From positions 1 through 50,815 of the forward strand of contig JACZWL010000021.1 in assembly GCA_022572185.1 (NCBI GenBank): 50,815 nucleotides of DNA. The letters are read 5' to 3'. Both the position numbers and the translations under genes were made by a program. Each line of letters begins with the position of its first letter. The first letter of the stretch is position 1. The DNA comes from Pseudomonadota bacterium (GTDB lineage Bacteria; Pseudomonadota; Gammaproteobacteria; Steroidobacterales; Woeseiaceae). The notes under the pieces were generated by a model that was not told the DNA's origin, made no database searches, and worked only from the letters and a program-made list of their open reading frames with translations. Shown here piece by piece: positions 42,810 through 50,815 of the stretch.

Positions 42810-44729
42810 TTACGCAGCGTCGCAAAGCACATGGTCGTTATTCCATCGGCATCCAATGCTGGCCCAGTAATCGGTGAGGCCCAGTGCCCGCAAAAGTTCG
42901 GGAAATTCTTCGTGTTCACGAAGCACTTTAAATTCATCCAGATAAATTATTTCGAGTTCGTAGAATTCACCCGACTCCTGCAGATCCCAGGCTGCCGCCA
43001 TCGCTTCATCCCCCTGACCCAGCAATGCCCAAAGCGTGAGTTCTATGTTCTTCTGCAAATCACCGCTTGCTACAGCAGCAGAAACAGATGCAACGGTATC
43101 ACCAAGGCTTTCTGCGTCGGACGCGTTCATGAATCCGTCGAAAACCGCATCAACCCATCCCGTTGGCTGGCCGTATGATACCAATGCTTCTTTCGCCTTT
43201 TGTCTCGCCTCGTCTATTCGTTGTTCACGTATCAGGAAAAGCGTGTAGGAGAGATTGTGAATCCAGGACCCTACTTCTTTGTCGGCAGCTCTTGCGTAGA
43301 ATCTGTCAGCGTTTTCCGCGTCGTTCAGCCAGTGATAGGCAACGCCAAGTCTCGCATTCAGAATAGGCGATGCGGTGTCCATTTCCTGGGCAATCTTCGC
43401 CTGTTCCAGTGACTTCTCGAGTAGCCCCACGTCTGCCAGAAATCGCGAATACCAGTGGTGTGACGTCGGATAGACACTTGAACTGTTGATCGCAGTCTCG
43501 AAGGCTTCGGCCGCGTCCGCCCAGTTGAATCTTTTGGTTTCAACAAATCCGTAGACCGTACCCGCGGAGTCTCGAATCCCGGGGTCTAATTCGGCCCCGG
43601 TATCGGCGGTTTCGATGGCCATTGCGTACATCGATTCCCGGTCTGCGGACGGATAGTCGGCCAGTAGTACATATGAATTCGCGAGCCCCAGATACGCAGC
43701 TCCGTAGTTTGGGTCCAGATTTATCGCTTCAGTGAAAAATTCCACGGCTCGATTGAGTTCTGGCTCCGAGCGTTTGCTAAATGCGAAGTCGCCGAGCAAG
43801 TAAAGGTCATACGCCTCGAAGCTGGCCGGTCGGGTGGCTGCAGTTACCGCCAAATCCGACTCACCCAAAATCGCATCACGTACACGGTTGGCGACTCGTT
43901 CATGCAGCCCGAACACTTCCTCCACTTCCTCGGCCGCGCCGTCGATACTTTCAGACCAAAGAACCACACCGTCACTTGCCACCAGCTGCGCGGTGATTCT
44001 TACTCGCCCGCCTGCCTGCTGAACGCTGCCCGTTACCACTGAGTCAACGCCCAGCTCTCCTGGAATTTGATGAACAGGGACTTCGCACGGTGCTTTAACG
44101 ACCCTGAGGTCTGGCACGCGATAAAGTGTACTTACCAGCTGTTCCCTGAATCCATAGACAAACGCCTCGTGCGGTTTCGTACTCATGTTTTCAAACGGAC
44201 ACACGACGACCGAGCTCATGGAGGATGGCCGATTGCCAAGGACGACAATGGCGATCACGGCGATCGCCAGGGCACCGCCCACGATTGGCCACACATACGC
44301 AGGGAAGAACGGGCTTTTTGCAGGCTCGTCCGGCTCAGGAGCGACGAGTGGCGTAACCGGCAGCATCAGTCGATAGCCGCGCCGTGCGATTCTCTCGATA
44401 TAGGTGGGATCCCGGCTATCGTCACCGAGACAGCTGCGAATAACAGAGATACTGCGGGTAATTGGCTCGTCGCTCATCGCGCGGCCGTCCCACAAGGCCT
44501 CGACAAGGTCCTCGTTACTGACAACCTCGCCTTGACGGCTCGCCAGAAATACCAGCACATCCATCGGGCGCGGTTCAACCGTCACCCGGGTCTCACCGTC
44601 CTGCAACAAATTGCGATCGGGTAAGACAGTCCACGGCCCGAGTTCGAATCCGCTCCTCAGATCTGTAAACGTCGCCAAGCTGATGGTCTCCGCTCTATTG
44701 CGATTTATTCTTGTGGCAGCAGCGCTCAC
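42810..44729 (-). CDS. CadC-like membrane transcriptional regulator with TPR domain
   Basis: A protein of up to 639 residues. It has an N-terminal OmpR-type winged helix (FELGPWTVLPDRNLL... VEPRPMDVLVFLASRQGEVVSNEDLVEALW... ITRSISVIRSCLGDD... IERIARRGYRLM), a transmembrane helix (VWPIVGGALAIAVIAIVVLG, about 150-170), a periplasmic adenylate-cyclase-associated/FlgO-like domain (VVVCPFENMST... DSVVTGSVQQAGGRVRITAQLV), and a TPR-rich C-terminus of about 330 residues. The start is GTG at 44729; a TTG at 44678 with a GGAG upstream is an alternative. Such proteins sense periplasmic signals and act directly on DNA. The target genes are not evident. Confidence 0.85.
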   Translation of the reverse strand: MSAAATRINRNRAETISLATFTDLRSGFELGPWTVLPDRNLLQDGETRVTVEPRPMDVLVFLASRQGEVVSNEDLVEALWDGRAMSDEPITRSISVIRSCLGDDSRDPTYIERIARRGYRLMLPVTPLVAPEPDEPAKSPFFPAYVWPIVGGALAIAVIAIVVLGNRPSSMSSVVVCPFENMSTKPHEAFVYGFREQLVSTLYRVPDLRVVKAPCEVPVHQIPGELGVDSVVTGSVQQAGGRVRITAQLVASDGVVLWSESIDGAAEEVEEVFGLHERVANRVRDAILGESDLAVTAATRPASFEAYDLYLLGDFAFSKRSEPELNRAVEFFTEAINLDPNYGAAYLGLANSYVLLADYPSADRESMYAMAIETADTGAELDPGIRDSAGTVYGFVETKRFNWADAAEAFETAINSSSVYPTSHHWYSRFLADVGLLEKSLEQAKIAQEMDTASPILNARLGVAYHWLNDAENADRFYARAADKEVGSWIHNLSYTLFLIREQRIDEARQKAKEALVSYGQPTGWVDAVFDGFMNASDAESLGDTVASVSAAVASGDLQKNIELTLWALLGQGDEAMAAAWDLQESGEFYELEIIYLDEFKVLREHEEFPELLRALGLTDYWASIGCRWNNDHVLCDAA

Positions 44730-44812
44730 ACCAATAGTACGTTAAGAATGGCCCGGATTCCGCTCTGTCGATGTTGGCGTCATCTGCAGGGCTTGACTCA
44801 AGGTGTTATTTT

Positions 44813-44826
44813 GTTACCGTGGTAAC
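44813..44826. promoter_or_regulatory. Palindromic operator candidate upstream of the 84-aa gene
   Basis: The perfect interrupted palindrome GTTACC-GT-GGTAAC lies 26 bp before the start codon of the 84-residue protein, with a -35-like TTGACT at 44793-44798. The position suits an autoregulatory operator. Which protein binds it is unknown. Confidence 0.45.
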
Positions 44827-44852
44827 ACTCATGATCAATCACCGAAGCCACC

Positions 44853-45107
44853 ATGCCAGAACGTCAGATCCAGAGGACCCAGACCGGGGTCCGCATCGAG
44901 AAATCCCTCCTCAAAGTCCTGAAGGGCCTCGCAGAGTACTGTGAGCTGTCGCTTGGAGACCTTCTGGAGGGCATTGTCCTGCACAGTTTTGAAGGCAAAG
45001 CGCCCTTCTCTGAGGAAACGATCAAGGTCGTGAATGGCCTCAAGGCCGTCTACGGCTGCAGCTTGACGGCTGCCGACAGCCACCAATTGTTGGAGGCGGA
45101 GCAATGA
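44853..45107 (+). CDS. Small protein, possible ribbon-helix-helix type, unknown function
   Basis: An 84-residue soluble protein. The segment GVRIEKSLLKVLKGLAEYCELSLGDLLEGIVLHSFEGK has the strand-helix-helix pattern of ribbon-helix-helix DNA-binding proteins (short beta strand TGVRIEK, then two helices). The C-terminal half is helical and ends [11 protein letters not shown]. Its stop codon overlaps the next gene's ATG (ATGA), indicating a two-gene operon. A palindromic operator candidate lies just upstream. The fold assignment is by eye. Confidence 0.6.
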   Translation: MPERQIQRTQTGVRIEKSLLKVLKGLAEYCELSLGDLLEGIVLHSFEGKAPFSEETIKVVNGLKAVYGCSLTAADSHQLLEAEQ

Positions 45108-45580
45108 GTACCCGGACTGCATCGCCTTGCAGTGCTTCAACCAGCATTGAGGCTTTCGAGGATACCGCAGTCGATCCCGATCGCTTCGATCACGAGGCCC
45201 ACATCCATATCGGCTGGTCGTACTTGCAGCTATACGAACTCGAAGAAGCGCTTTACAGGTTCAGCGCTGCGCTGCGGCGCTTGACCAAGCGTCTCGGTAT
45301 CGAAACGAAGTATCACGAAACGATAACCTGGTTCTTCATGATTCTGATCGCCGAGAGGCGATCGACATCGGCATCGAACGACTGGCAAGTATTCAAGCAG
45401 CGCAACGCGGACCTTTTTGCCAGGCGGCCCTCAATAGTCAGTCACTATTATTCTGACGAGCGCCTCGGCACATCGCTGGCCCGGACACAATTCGTGCTGC
45501 CGGACCGCGTTCCGCCAGCCCGGGAGATCACACCACGGGCGCACAACACATCAGAACAGCCCCTCGATCCGCCCTGCTGA
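45104..45580 (+). CDS. Conserved helical protein with HxxH motif, unknown function
   Basis: A 158-residue soluble protein. Key segments are [35 protein letters not shown] and [19 protein letters not shown]. The conserved His residues (HEAHIH and YHET) occur in a broadly distributed, unnamed family that I recall only as hypothetical proteins; they could bind a metal. A GGAG site precedes the ATG. It is translated together with the 84-residue gene. Its 3' end overlaps the 3' end of fhs by 30 bp (convergent genes). Confidence 0.65.
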   Translation: MSTRTASPCSASTSIEAFEDTAVDPDRFDHEAHIHIGWSYLQLYELEEALYRFSAALRRLTKRLGIETKYHETITWFFMILIAERRSTSASNDWQVFKQRNADLFARRPSIVSHYYSDERLGTSLARTQFVLPDRVPPAREITPRAHNTSEQPLDPPC

Positions 45581-47227
45581 ATTAACGCGTATGTTTTCGG
45601 CAGCCGGTTTCCTCGGCAACCCGGGCATGGTCATGATGGCGCCGCACACCACAACGACGAATTCGGCGCCGGCCGCGAGGCGAATTTCTCGAATTGGCAC
45701 AACATGCCCTTTTGGCGCACCGAGCAGATTCGGGTCCGTTGAAAAACTGAATTGAGTCTTAGCCATGCAAACCGGATAGCTGCCGTAACCACTTTTTTCG
45801 AACTCGGCAAACTGCTCACGAACCTTCTTGTCTGCGATGACGTCATCGGCGCCATATATCGTTCTGGCGATATGGCGGGCCTTTTCCCACAAGCTCAGGT
45901 CATCGTCGTAAAGCGTCCTGAACTGAGCCTGTTTTGAATCGGCCAGGTGCACGACGTGCTCGGCCAGTTCAGCCGCGCCTTTGCCGCCTTCCGCCCAGTG
46001 CCGGCATTCGATAGCCTCAAGACCGAAACCACGGCAGTAGTCTTTAATGACTTCGGCTTCGGCATCGGTGTCGGCGCTGAACCTGTTGATGGCGACCACA
46101 ACGGGCACGCCGAAATGGCCCAGGTTGCGGATATGCTGGCCGAGATTGATGCAACCTTCCTGCAGCGCATCGGTATTTTCCTCAGACAGCATCTTCTTCG
46201 ACACTCCGCCATGCATTTTCAAGGCTCTGATTGTCGCCACCAGTACCACGGCAGCCGGAGTCAGGTTGGCCTTGCGACATTTGATGTTGAAAAATTTCTC
46301 CGCTCCAAGGTCGGCGCCGAATCCCGCTTCCGTCACTACGTAATCAGCGAATTTCAGTGCTGTCTTGGTTGCAACGACTGAATTACAACCATGCGCGATG
46401 TTGGCGAACGGTCCACCGTGTATCAGCGCCGGGTTGTTTTCCATGGTCTGTACGAGGTTCGGCATGAAAGCGTCTCTGAGTAATGCTGTCATCGCGCCTT
46501 GTGCATTGAGTGCTTTGACTGTGACCGGGGAAAGATCACGCGTATAGCCAATGACGATGTTCGCCAGGCGTAGCCCAAGATCTTTGAGGTCAGCAGCCAG
46601 GCAAAAGACTGCCATGATTTCGGAGGCGACGGTGATGTCGTAACCGGACTCTCGCGGCACACCGTTAATCCTCCCCCCGAGTCCAATCGTAATGTTGCGA
46701 AGTGCACGGTCATTCATGTCGACAACGCGTCGCCAGGTGATACGGCGGGGATCGAGTCCGAGTTCGTTGTCCCAATGAATGTGGTTGTCAATCAGCGCCG
46801 CCAACAAGTTGTGAGCCGCGCCGATCGCATGAAAGTCGCCCGTGAAGTGAAGATTGATGTCGGTCATCGGGATGACCTGAGCGTAACCGCCACCGGCCGC
46901 TCCGCCTTTCATGCCAAAGCAAGGACCAAGACTTGGTTCACGAAGACAGATTACGGCGTTCTTGCCGATGTAATTCAGCGCATCACCAAGCCCGACTGTT
47001 GTCGTGGTTTTGCCCTCACCTGCCGGCGTCGGTGAAACGCCTGTCACCAGAATCAACTTGCCATCGTCGTTCGATGCTGCAGCATTGATCGACTCGTAGT
47101 CGATTTTGGCTTTATCGTGACCCCACGGAATCACAGATTTCCCGGAGATGCCGAGTTTCTTGCCAATGTCCTGAATCGGCAGCATCTTTGCCGCCTGGGC
47201 GATCTCGATATCTGGTTTTTGACTCAC
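45551..47227 (-). CDS. fhs: Formate-tetrahydrofolate ligase
   Basis: A 558-residue ATP-dependent enzyme making 10-formyl-THF from formate, giving one-carbon units for purines or serving formate assimilation. The P-loop is [42 protein letters not shown] and [16 protein letters not shown] are family signatures. A GTG start at 47227 ([13 protein letters not shown]) is preferred. The frame stays open upstream to an ATG at 47377, but that extension reads through a palindrome and into MITE copy 2 and should not be annotated as protein. A hairpin GCACT/AGTGC lies in the short leader. Confidence 0.94.
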   Translation of the reverse strand: MSQKPDIEIAQAAKMLPIQDIGKKLGISGKSVIPWGHDKAKIDYESINAAASNDDGKLILVTGVSPTPAGEGKTTTTVGLGDALNYIGKNAVICLREPSLGPCFGMKGGAAGGGYAQVIPMTDINLHFTGDFHAIGAAHNLLAALIDNHIHWDNELGLDPRRITWRRVVDMNDRALRNITIGLGGRINGVPRESGYDITVASEIMAVFCLAADLKDLGLRLANIVIGYTRDLSPVTVKALNAQGAMTALLRDAFMPNLVQTMENNPALIHGGPFANIAHGCNSVVATKTALKFADYVVTEAGFGADLGAEKFFNIKCRKANLTPAAVVLVATIRALKMHGGVSKKMLSEENTDALQEGCINLGQHIRNLGHFGVPVVVAINRFSADTDAEAEVIKDYCRGFGLEAIECRHWAEGGKGAAELAEHVVHLADSKQAQFRTLYDDDLSLWEKARHIARTIYGADDVIADKKVREQFAEFEKSGYGSYPVCMAKTQFSFSTDPNLLGAPKGHVVPIREIRLAAGAEFVVVVCGAIMTMPGLPRKPAAENIRVNSAGRIEGLF

Positions 47228-47288
47228 TTTGAAACCCCATTGCACTCCGCCAGTGCAGTTTATAGAAAAAAGAGTGTCATAGAAAAAT

Positions 47289-47335
47289 GTCAGACATATT
47301 TTCCCTCGCAGCCAACATCGGAAAATAGATCTGAC
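47289..47335. repeat. Small palindromic repeat next to MITE copy 2
   Basis: GTCAGACATATTTTCC (47289-47304) pairs with GGAAAATAGATCTGAC (47320-47335) at 14 of 16 positions, with a 15-nt loop. It resembles intergenic palindromes of the GTCAGAC-TATTTTCC type seen in other gammaproteobacteria. MITE copy 2 is inserted at its right edge. Confidence 0.6.
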
Positions 47336-47337
47336 AC

Positions 47338-47562
47338 CACTGCTGTCCCATAAACCGCGTACCACGATCAAGGACATGGGTTGCCAGCCTTCAGTCTGAG
47401 ACCGTGGCCCGCAGGGATGCGGGCCCCGAGCCTACATGGACGTACTCGCGGCGTGTCTCAGGGTGAAGGCTGGCAATTCATGTCCATAGTGATGCACCCC
47501 GTCGGTACCCCGGCAACCACTGTGACCCAGTCAATAATGCAAACTCTTATGGGATAGCAGTG
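47338..47562 (-). mobile_element. MITE-like non-autonomous element, copy 2
   Basis: A 225-bp element highly similar to the reverse complement of the element at 12914-13139. Terminal inverted repeats are CACTGCTGTCCCATAA and TTATGGGATAGCAGTG. The flanking 9-bp direct repeats ATCTGACAC (47329-47337) and ATTTGACAC (47563-47571) differ at one base, so this copy may be the older insertion. The internal nested hairpin with tip GGCCCGCA/TGCGGGCC is conserved. It occupies the 362-bp region between the PQQ-dehydrogenase gene and fhs and displaces whatever promoter fhs originally had upstream. Confidence 0.9.
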
Positions 47563-47589
47563 ATTTGACACCTTTCTTGTGCAGTTAGA

Positions 47590-48822
47590 TCAAGGGGCAG
47601 CAACGATCTGGTAGATTTCCCCGGCGCCGTAGTGCAGCACATACAATTCGCCGTCCACTCCCTCTGCGAAAGACGAGATACTGAGCGTAGTATCGTCGAG
47701 TTCATCGGGTGCAACGCCTTGCGCGCTGGTCGCCAGCACTCCCCATATGCGACCAGAACCGAAATCGCCGAATACGTAGTATCCCCGCAAATCAGGAATT
47801 GCAGCGCCGCGATACACGAACCCGCCGGTTACCGAAATATTCCCGGCGACATGGCCATATTCGGTGATTGGATCCACATTGTTGGTTGAACAACCTGAGG
47901 GTGGTTCGAAACAATGCGCACCCTCGCGCTCGTCCCATCCATAATTCATTCCCTGATCGACTCTGTCGATTTCCTCCCACTCGTTTTGTCCGACGTCGCC
48001 TACCCACAGCTCACCGGTCTGACGGTCAAAACTGAAGCGCCACGGATTGCGAAATCCCCAGGCATAAATCTCGGGGCACGGCATTGTGCCCACGCCGTCG
48101 ACGCAGTCGGTATTTGACGAAAACGGATTTGTCGCTGGAATTGCATACCGGGCCGGCGGCGGGACATCGACGTCAAGGCGCAGGATGCTGCCCAGAATAT
48201 AATTTGTGTCCTGCGCACGGTCGCTCGGATCTCCCCCGCCACCACCGTCACCAAAGCCAATATAGAGATTCCCATCCGGCCCAAAAGCAATATTGCCGCC
48301 GTTATGATTTGAAAATTCCTGGGGGACAGTCAGGATTTCGAACTCCGACGACTCGTCAAGATTTCCGGTCGCCGGATTGCGCGTAAAACGGGAGAGGACC
48401 GACACCAACGGTGCCCCGGTTCGTGTATAGGAAACGTAAACCTGATCGTTGTTTGCGAAATCCGGATGAAAGGCCATGCCAAGAAGCCCGGCTTCGTTCG
48501 CTGCGGAATTTACGCGGCCGCTAATATCGATGAACACGGAACTGGATGATGCGTTCGGGTCATTATCAAACACTCTGACCACACCAGACTTTTCGACGAC
48601 AAACCAGCGCGAGTTATCGCCCGGCGCCTGCATTAGTGCGACCGGAAGATTGAACGTCAGCTGACTGAAAACCCTTTGCACATCCGTCTCCAACGAGCCC
48701 GACGGCGGCGGTGGAAGCGGTGGCGTAGCAACAGACTGTGTCGAAGCCCCTCCCCCACAGGCGGACAGGAATAACATCAGTCCTAATGCCGATACAGATC
48801 GAACAGCAACAGAATGCTGCAC
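47590..48822 (-). CDS. PQQ-dependent sugar dehydrogenase-like lipoprotein
   Basis: A 410-residue exported beta-propeller protein of the soluble glucose dehydrogenase/aldose sugar dehydrogenase family. The signal ends LFLSAC, a lipobox, followed by a Pro/Ser-rich linker. Diagnostic motifs are NEAGLLGMAFHPDF, NHNGGNIAFGPDGNLYIGFGDGG, YAWGFRNPWRFSFDRQTGELWVGDVGQNEWEEID, GGFVYRG and YYVFGDFGSGRIW. It would oxidise a sugar or polyol in the periplasm if PQQ is available. The GTG start at 48822 has a GGAG 8 nt upstream; a TTG at 48840 is in frame but lacks a good site. Confidence 0.88.
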   Translation of the reverse strand: MQHSVAVRSVSALGLMLFLSACGGGASTQSVATPPLPPPPSGSLETDVQRVFSQLTFNLPVALMQAPGDNSRWFVVEKSGVVRVFDNDPNASSSSVFIDISGRVNSAANEAGLLGMAFHPDFANNDQVYVSYTRTGAPLVSVLSRFTRNPATGNLDESSEFEILTVPQEFSNHNGGNIAFGPDGNLYIGFGDGGGGGDPSDRAQDTNYILGSILRLDVDVPPPARYAIPATNPFSSNTDCVDGVGTMPCPEIYAWGFRNPWRFSFDRQTGELWVGDVGQNEWEEIDRVDQGMNYGWDEREGAHCFEPPSGCSTNNVDPITEYGHVAGNISVTGGFVYRGAAIPDLRGYYVFGDFGSGRIWGVLATSAQGVAPDELDDTTLSISSFAEGVDGELYVLHYGAGEIYQIVAAP

Positions 48823-49019
48823 GGTTAATCTCCAGTGCAATGCCCAATAAAGCCGATCATAGGGGCAAGCCTTAATGCAGTCACGATGTCGCCAGTCGGC
48901 GACCTGTGACAGCCCATATTCACTGGCCCAATCTCGCCTGGAAAGTGCTATGTAAAATCACACTCGATCATTGTATGCGGGTACTATCGAAAAGCACCCA
49001 GCCCGACAAAAGGATAAGA

Positions 49020-50267
49020 ATGACGTCGACCCTCCGCCGCTGGTTGATCATGACCGTCCTGAGTATTTCAGGCGGCGTCATTTTTTTACTGCCGTTCCTG
49101 CAGGAAGTCTATTACATACCGATAGCCCAGGCGCTGAACCTCAGTAACACCGAGGTTGGTTCTCTGATGAGCATATTCGGCGTAACGGCATTGATTTCAT
49201 ATTTTCCCGGTGGCTGGTTGGCAGACCGCGCGTCGCCAAGGAAGCTGATATCGACTTCACTTTTGTCGACCGGGGCAACCGGTCTCTACTTTGCTACCTT
49301 CCCAAGCTACCAAATGAGCCTCGCGATTCATGCGTTCTGGGGTGTCAGTATTACTTTTCTTTTCTGGGGAGCAATGATCCGCATTACACGCAACTGGGCG
49401 CCACCCGACCAACAGGGTAGAGCTTTCGGCATCCTTGAGACAGGCCGCGGATTCGGAGAAGTGCTGAGTTCCATGGCTTTCCTCGCAGTCTTTGCAGCGC
49501 TTGGCAGCGGCGATCTCGCGCTGTCCATGGTCATCACTCAGTTTTCAGCACTCTTCATTCTGCTCGGGATCCTTGCCTGGTTCGTACTGGAAGACACAGT
49601 CGGGCAAAGCCACGGTGCCGGCGAAAAATCCAGAATCGGTCTTCGGGAAATCATCCGCGTATTGAAAATGCCGATCGTCTGGTTGATAGCAATCGTCATT
49701 CTTACGGGATACAGCGCTTATTGGGGCTTGTTTCGATTTACGTCCTATGCGACCGATATTTTTGCCCTGAGCGTCACGATCGGAGCAGCAATCAGCGTCG
49801 GGAAAATGTGGCTGAAGCCGGTTGCAGCATTAATCGCCGGTTTCATCGCTGACAAATTCGGCATCGCCAGGTCTATTGCCTGGTTATTCGTATTTTTGAT
49901 TGCCAGTTACGTTATCGTCGCTGTCCTGCCCGGCAAATCAGCAATGGTTTCTGTGATGCTGCTCATGGTTGCCATTGCATCGCTCGCGGTATTCGCAATG
50001 CGTGGAATCTATTTCGCGTTGCTGGAAGAAGGAGGCGTGCCGTTGGCAGTAACCTGTACCGCGGCAGGCATCATATCTGCGATTGGCTATACACCGGACA
50101 TCTTCATGCCGCTCCTGGGCGGCATTCTTCTGGACACCTTCCCGGGCGCCGCCGGTTATCGTTATTTCTTTTTGACGACTGCGGCGATATGCGGCGTCGG
50201 CCTCGTTGCGTCCCTGCTAATCTATCTGAAAATCGTCAAGAATCCCTCTGGAGAGTCTGCAACATGA
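49020..50267 (+). CDS. MFS transporter coupled to an M20 amidohydrolase
   Basis: A 415-residue major facilitator with 12 predicted helices. Landmarks are GGWLADRASPRKLIS (motif A between helices 2 and 3) and FGILETGRGFGEVLSSMAFLAVFA. GLFRFTSYATDIFALSV begins the second half. It resembles organic-acid/sugar-phosphate-type (NarK/GlpT-like) carriers. The ATG at 49020 has an AAGGA site 7 nt upstream; the open frame before it is not conserved. Its stop codon overlaps the start of the amidohydrolase gene (ATGA), suggesting uptake of the substrate or release of the product of that enzyme. Confidence 0.87.
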   Translation: MTSTLRRWLIMTVLSISGGVIFLLPFLQEVYYIPIAQALNLSNTEVGSLMSIFGVTALISYFPGGWLADRASPRKLISTSLLSTGATGLYFATFPSYQMSLAIHAFWGVSITFLFWGAMIRITRNWAPPDQQGRAFGILETGRGFGEVLSSMAFLAVFAALGSGDLALSMVITQFSALFILLGILAWFVLEDTVGQSHGAGEKSRIGLREIIRVLKMPIVWLIAIVILTGYSAYWGLFRFTSYATDIFALSVTIGAAISVGKMWLKPVAALIAGFIADKFGIARSIAWLFVFLIASYVIVAVLPGKSAMVSVMLLMVAIASLAVFAMRGIYFALLEEGGVPLAVTCTAAGIISAIGYTPDIFMPLLGGILLDTFPGAAGYRYFFLTTAAICGVGLVASLLIYLKIVKNPSGESAT

Positions 50268-50815
50268 GAATCAACCTATTTATTTTCGTATGCCTTCTAT
50301 TTGGGTTTGCAGGTCATGCTGAGGAGTCTGGCCATACGCTCGATGACGCATTCGCATCTGTTGAGTCGAAAGTCATTGCTTGGCGCCGTGACATTCATCA
50401 AAACCCGGAACTTGGAAACCGCGAATTCGAAACAGCCAGAAAAATCGTCGAGCACCTCGAAGGGCTCGGGTTTGATGAGGTGAGAACGGGCATTGCCCAT
50501 ACCGGCGTCGTCGGCATCCTCAAAGGTGGCAGGCCCGGCCCGACGATCGCTTTGCGCGCCGACATGGACGCCCTGCCAGTTGCAGAACAAACCGGCCTGC
50601 CGTTTGCATCGAAAGTCAAAGCCGAATACAACGGCAAGCAAGTCAGTGTCATGCATGCCTGCGGTCACGACACGCATGTGGCGATTCTGATGGGTGCTGC
50701 CGAAGTGCTGGCCAGCAACCGGGACAAGATATCCGGCACCATACAGTTCTTCTTCCAGCCGGCAGAGGAAGGTGCACCCGCCGGCGAGGAAGGCGGCGCA
50801 AAGCTGATGATCAAA
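50264..50815 (+). CDS. M20 family amidohydrolase (N-acyl amino acid/hippurate hydrolase type), partial
   Basis: The first 184 residues of a gene cut by the window end. A signal peptide (INLFIFVCLLFGFAGHA) implies export. The M20D fold follows: WRRDIHQNPELGNREFETA, IALRADMDALPVAEQTGLPF, VMHACGHDTHVAILMGAAEVL (metal ligands C, H) and FFFQPAEEG (catalytic Glu pair). These enzymes cleave N-acyl or N-acetyl amino acids and small peptide amides. It is translationally coupled to the MFS gene by ATGA. Confidence 0.92.
   Translation, partial: MRINLFIFVCLLFGFAGHAEESGHTLDDAFASVESKVIAWRRDIHQNPELGNREFETARKIVEHLEGLGFDEVRTGIAHTGVVGILKGGRPGPTIALRADMDALPVAEQTGLPFASKVKAEYNGKQVSVMHACGHDTHVAILMGAAEVLASNRDKISGTIQFFFQPAEEGAPAGEEGGAKLMIK

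Noticed and set aside
47228-47377. Open 5' extension of fhs (50 extra codons)
   Set aside because: It reads through the GTCAGAC palindrome and into MITE copy 2, has no family likeness, and the conserved protein begins at the GTG at 47227.
1-50815. CRISPR arrays, complete IS elements, prophage or integron features
   Set aside because: No regularly spaced direct repeats, transposase, integrase or phage structural genes were found in either strand.

Overview
The window reads as a compact chromosomal segment of a free-living, probably marine, gammaproteobacterium. The clearest taxonomic signal is gene order. yebC-ruvC-ruvA-ruvB-ybgC-tolQ-tolR-tolA-tolB-pal-cpoB is the classical gammaproteobacterial block, thrA is the fused aspartokinase/homoserine dehydrogenase, and sucA-sucB are followed by a dedicated lpdA. 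An alkane monooxygenase with its rubredoxin, formate-tetrahydrofolate ligase, a PQQ-type sugar dehydrogenase and REP-like palindromes would fit a Woeseiaceae/Steroidobacterales-like or related marine heterotroph. That placement is an inference, not proven by the sequence. Nearly the whole window is ordinary core genome. There is no phage, complete insertion sequence, CRISPR array or rRNA operon.

Layout. 1-8265 (+): ribosome oxygenase roxA, a GNAT acetyltransferase, a conserved protein of unknown function, mnmA (tRNA thiolation), aconitase acnA with a translationally coupled sirtuin, and a DUF2333-type membrane protein. 8366-9851 (-): a YgjP-like metallopeptidase and an exported protein built of seven VNG repeats. 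10107-12870 (+): an ABC-2 exporter pair and tatD. 13149-18766 (-): a NERD-domain protein, thrC, thrB, thrA and tRNA-Lys. 18932-27292 (-): the cpoB-pal-tol-ruv-yebC block. 27560-29692 (+): relA. 29775-35383 (-): lpdA, sucB, sucA (2-oxoglutarate dehydrogenase complex). 35587-36667 (-): a DUF5658-type membrane protein and a c-type cytochrome lipoprotein.

37072-39349 (+): alkB, a 53-residue rubredoxin and a CPBP-family membrane protease. 39371-39565 (-): a small secreted peptide with a bacteriocin-type leader. 39804-42784: an outer-membrane beta-barrel, an unknown membrane-anchored protein, an MFS permease (-) and arfB. 42810-44729 (-): a CadC-like membrane regulator with TPRs. 44853-45580 (+): a two-gene unit of unknown function. 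45551-48822 (-): fhs and a PQQ sugar-dehydrogenase-like lipoprotein. 49020-50815 (+): an MFS transporter coupled to an M20 amidohydrolase that runs off the end.

The least ordinary content is non-coding. (1) Two copies of a 225-226 bp MITE-like element lie about 34 kb apart in opposite orientation, with 16-bp terminal inverted repeats, 9-bp target duplications and a large internal nested hairpin. (2) A family of four short palindromes has a shared 17-nt loop and stems that covary. Three lie immediately upstream of start codons, and in two cases the element supplies the upstream gene's stop codon. (3) A 120-bp nested palindrome splits tolR from tolA. (4) The leader-type peptide gene faces a CPBP protease across a shared bidirectional terminator; this is the best candidate for an undescribed small secreted-peptide system, although no peptide exporter is visible here.
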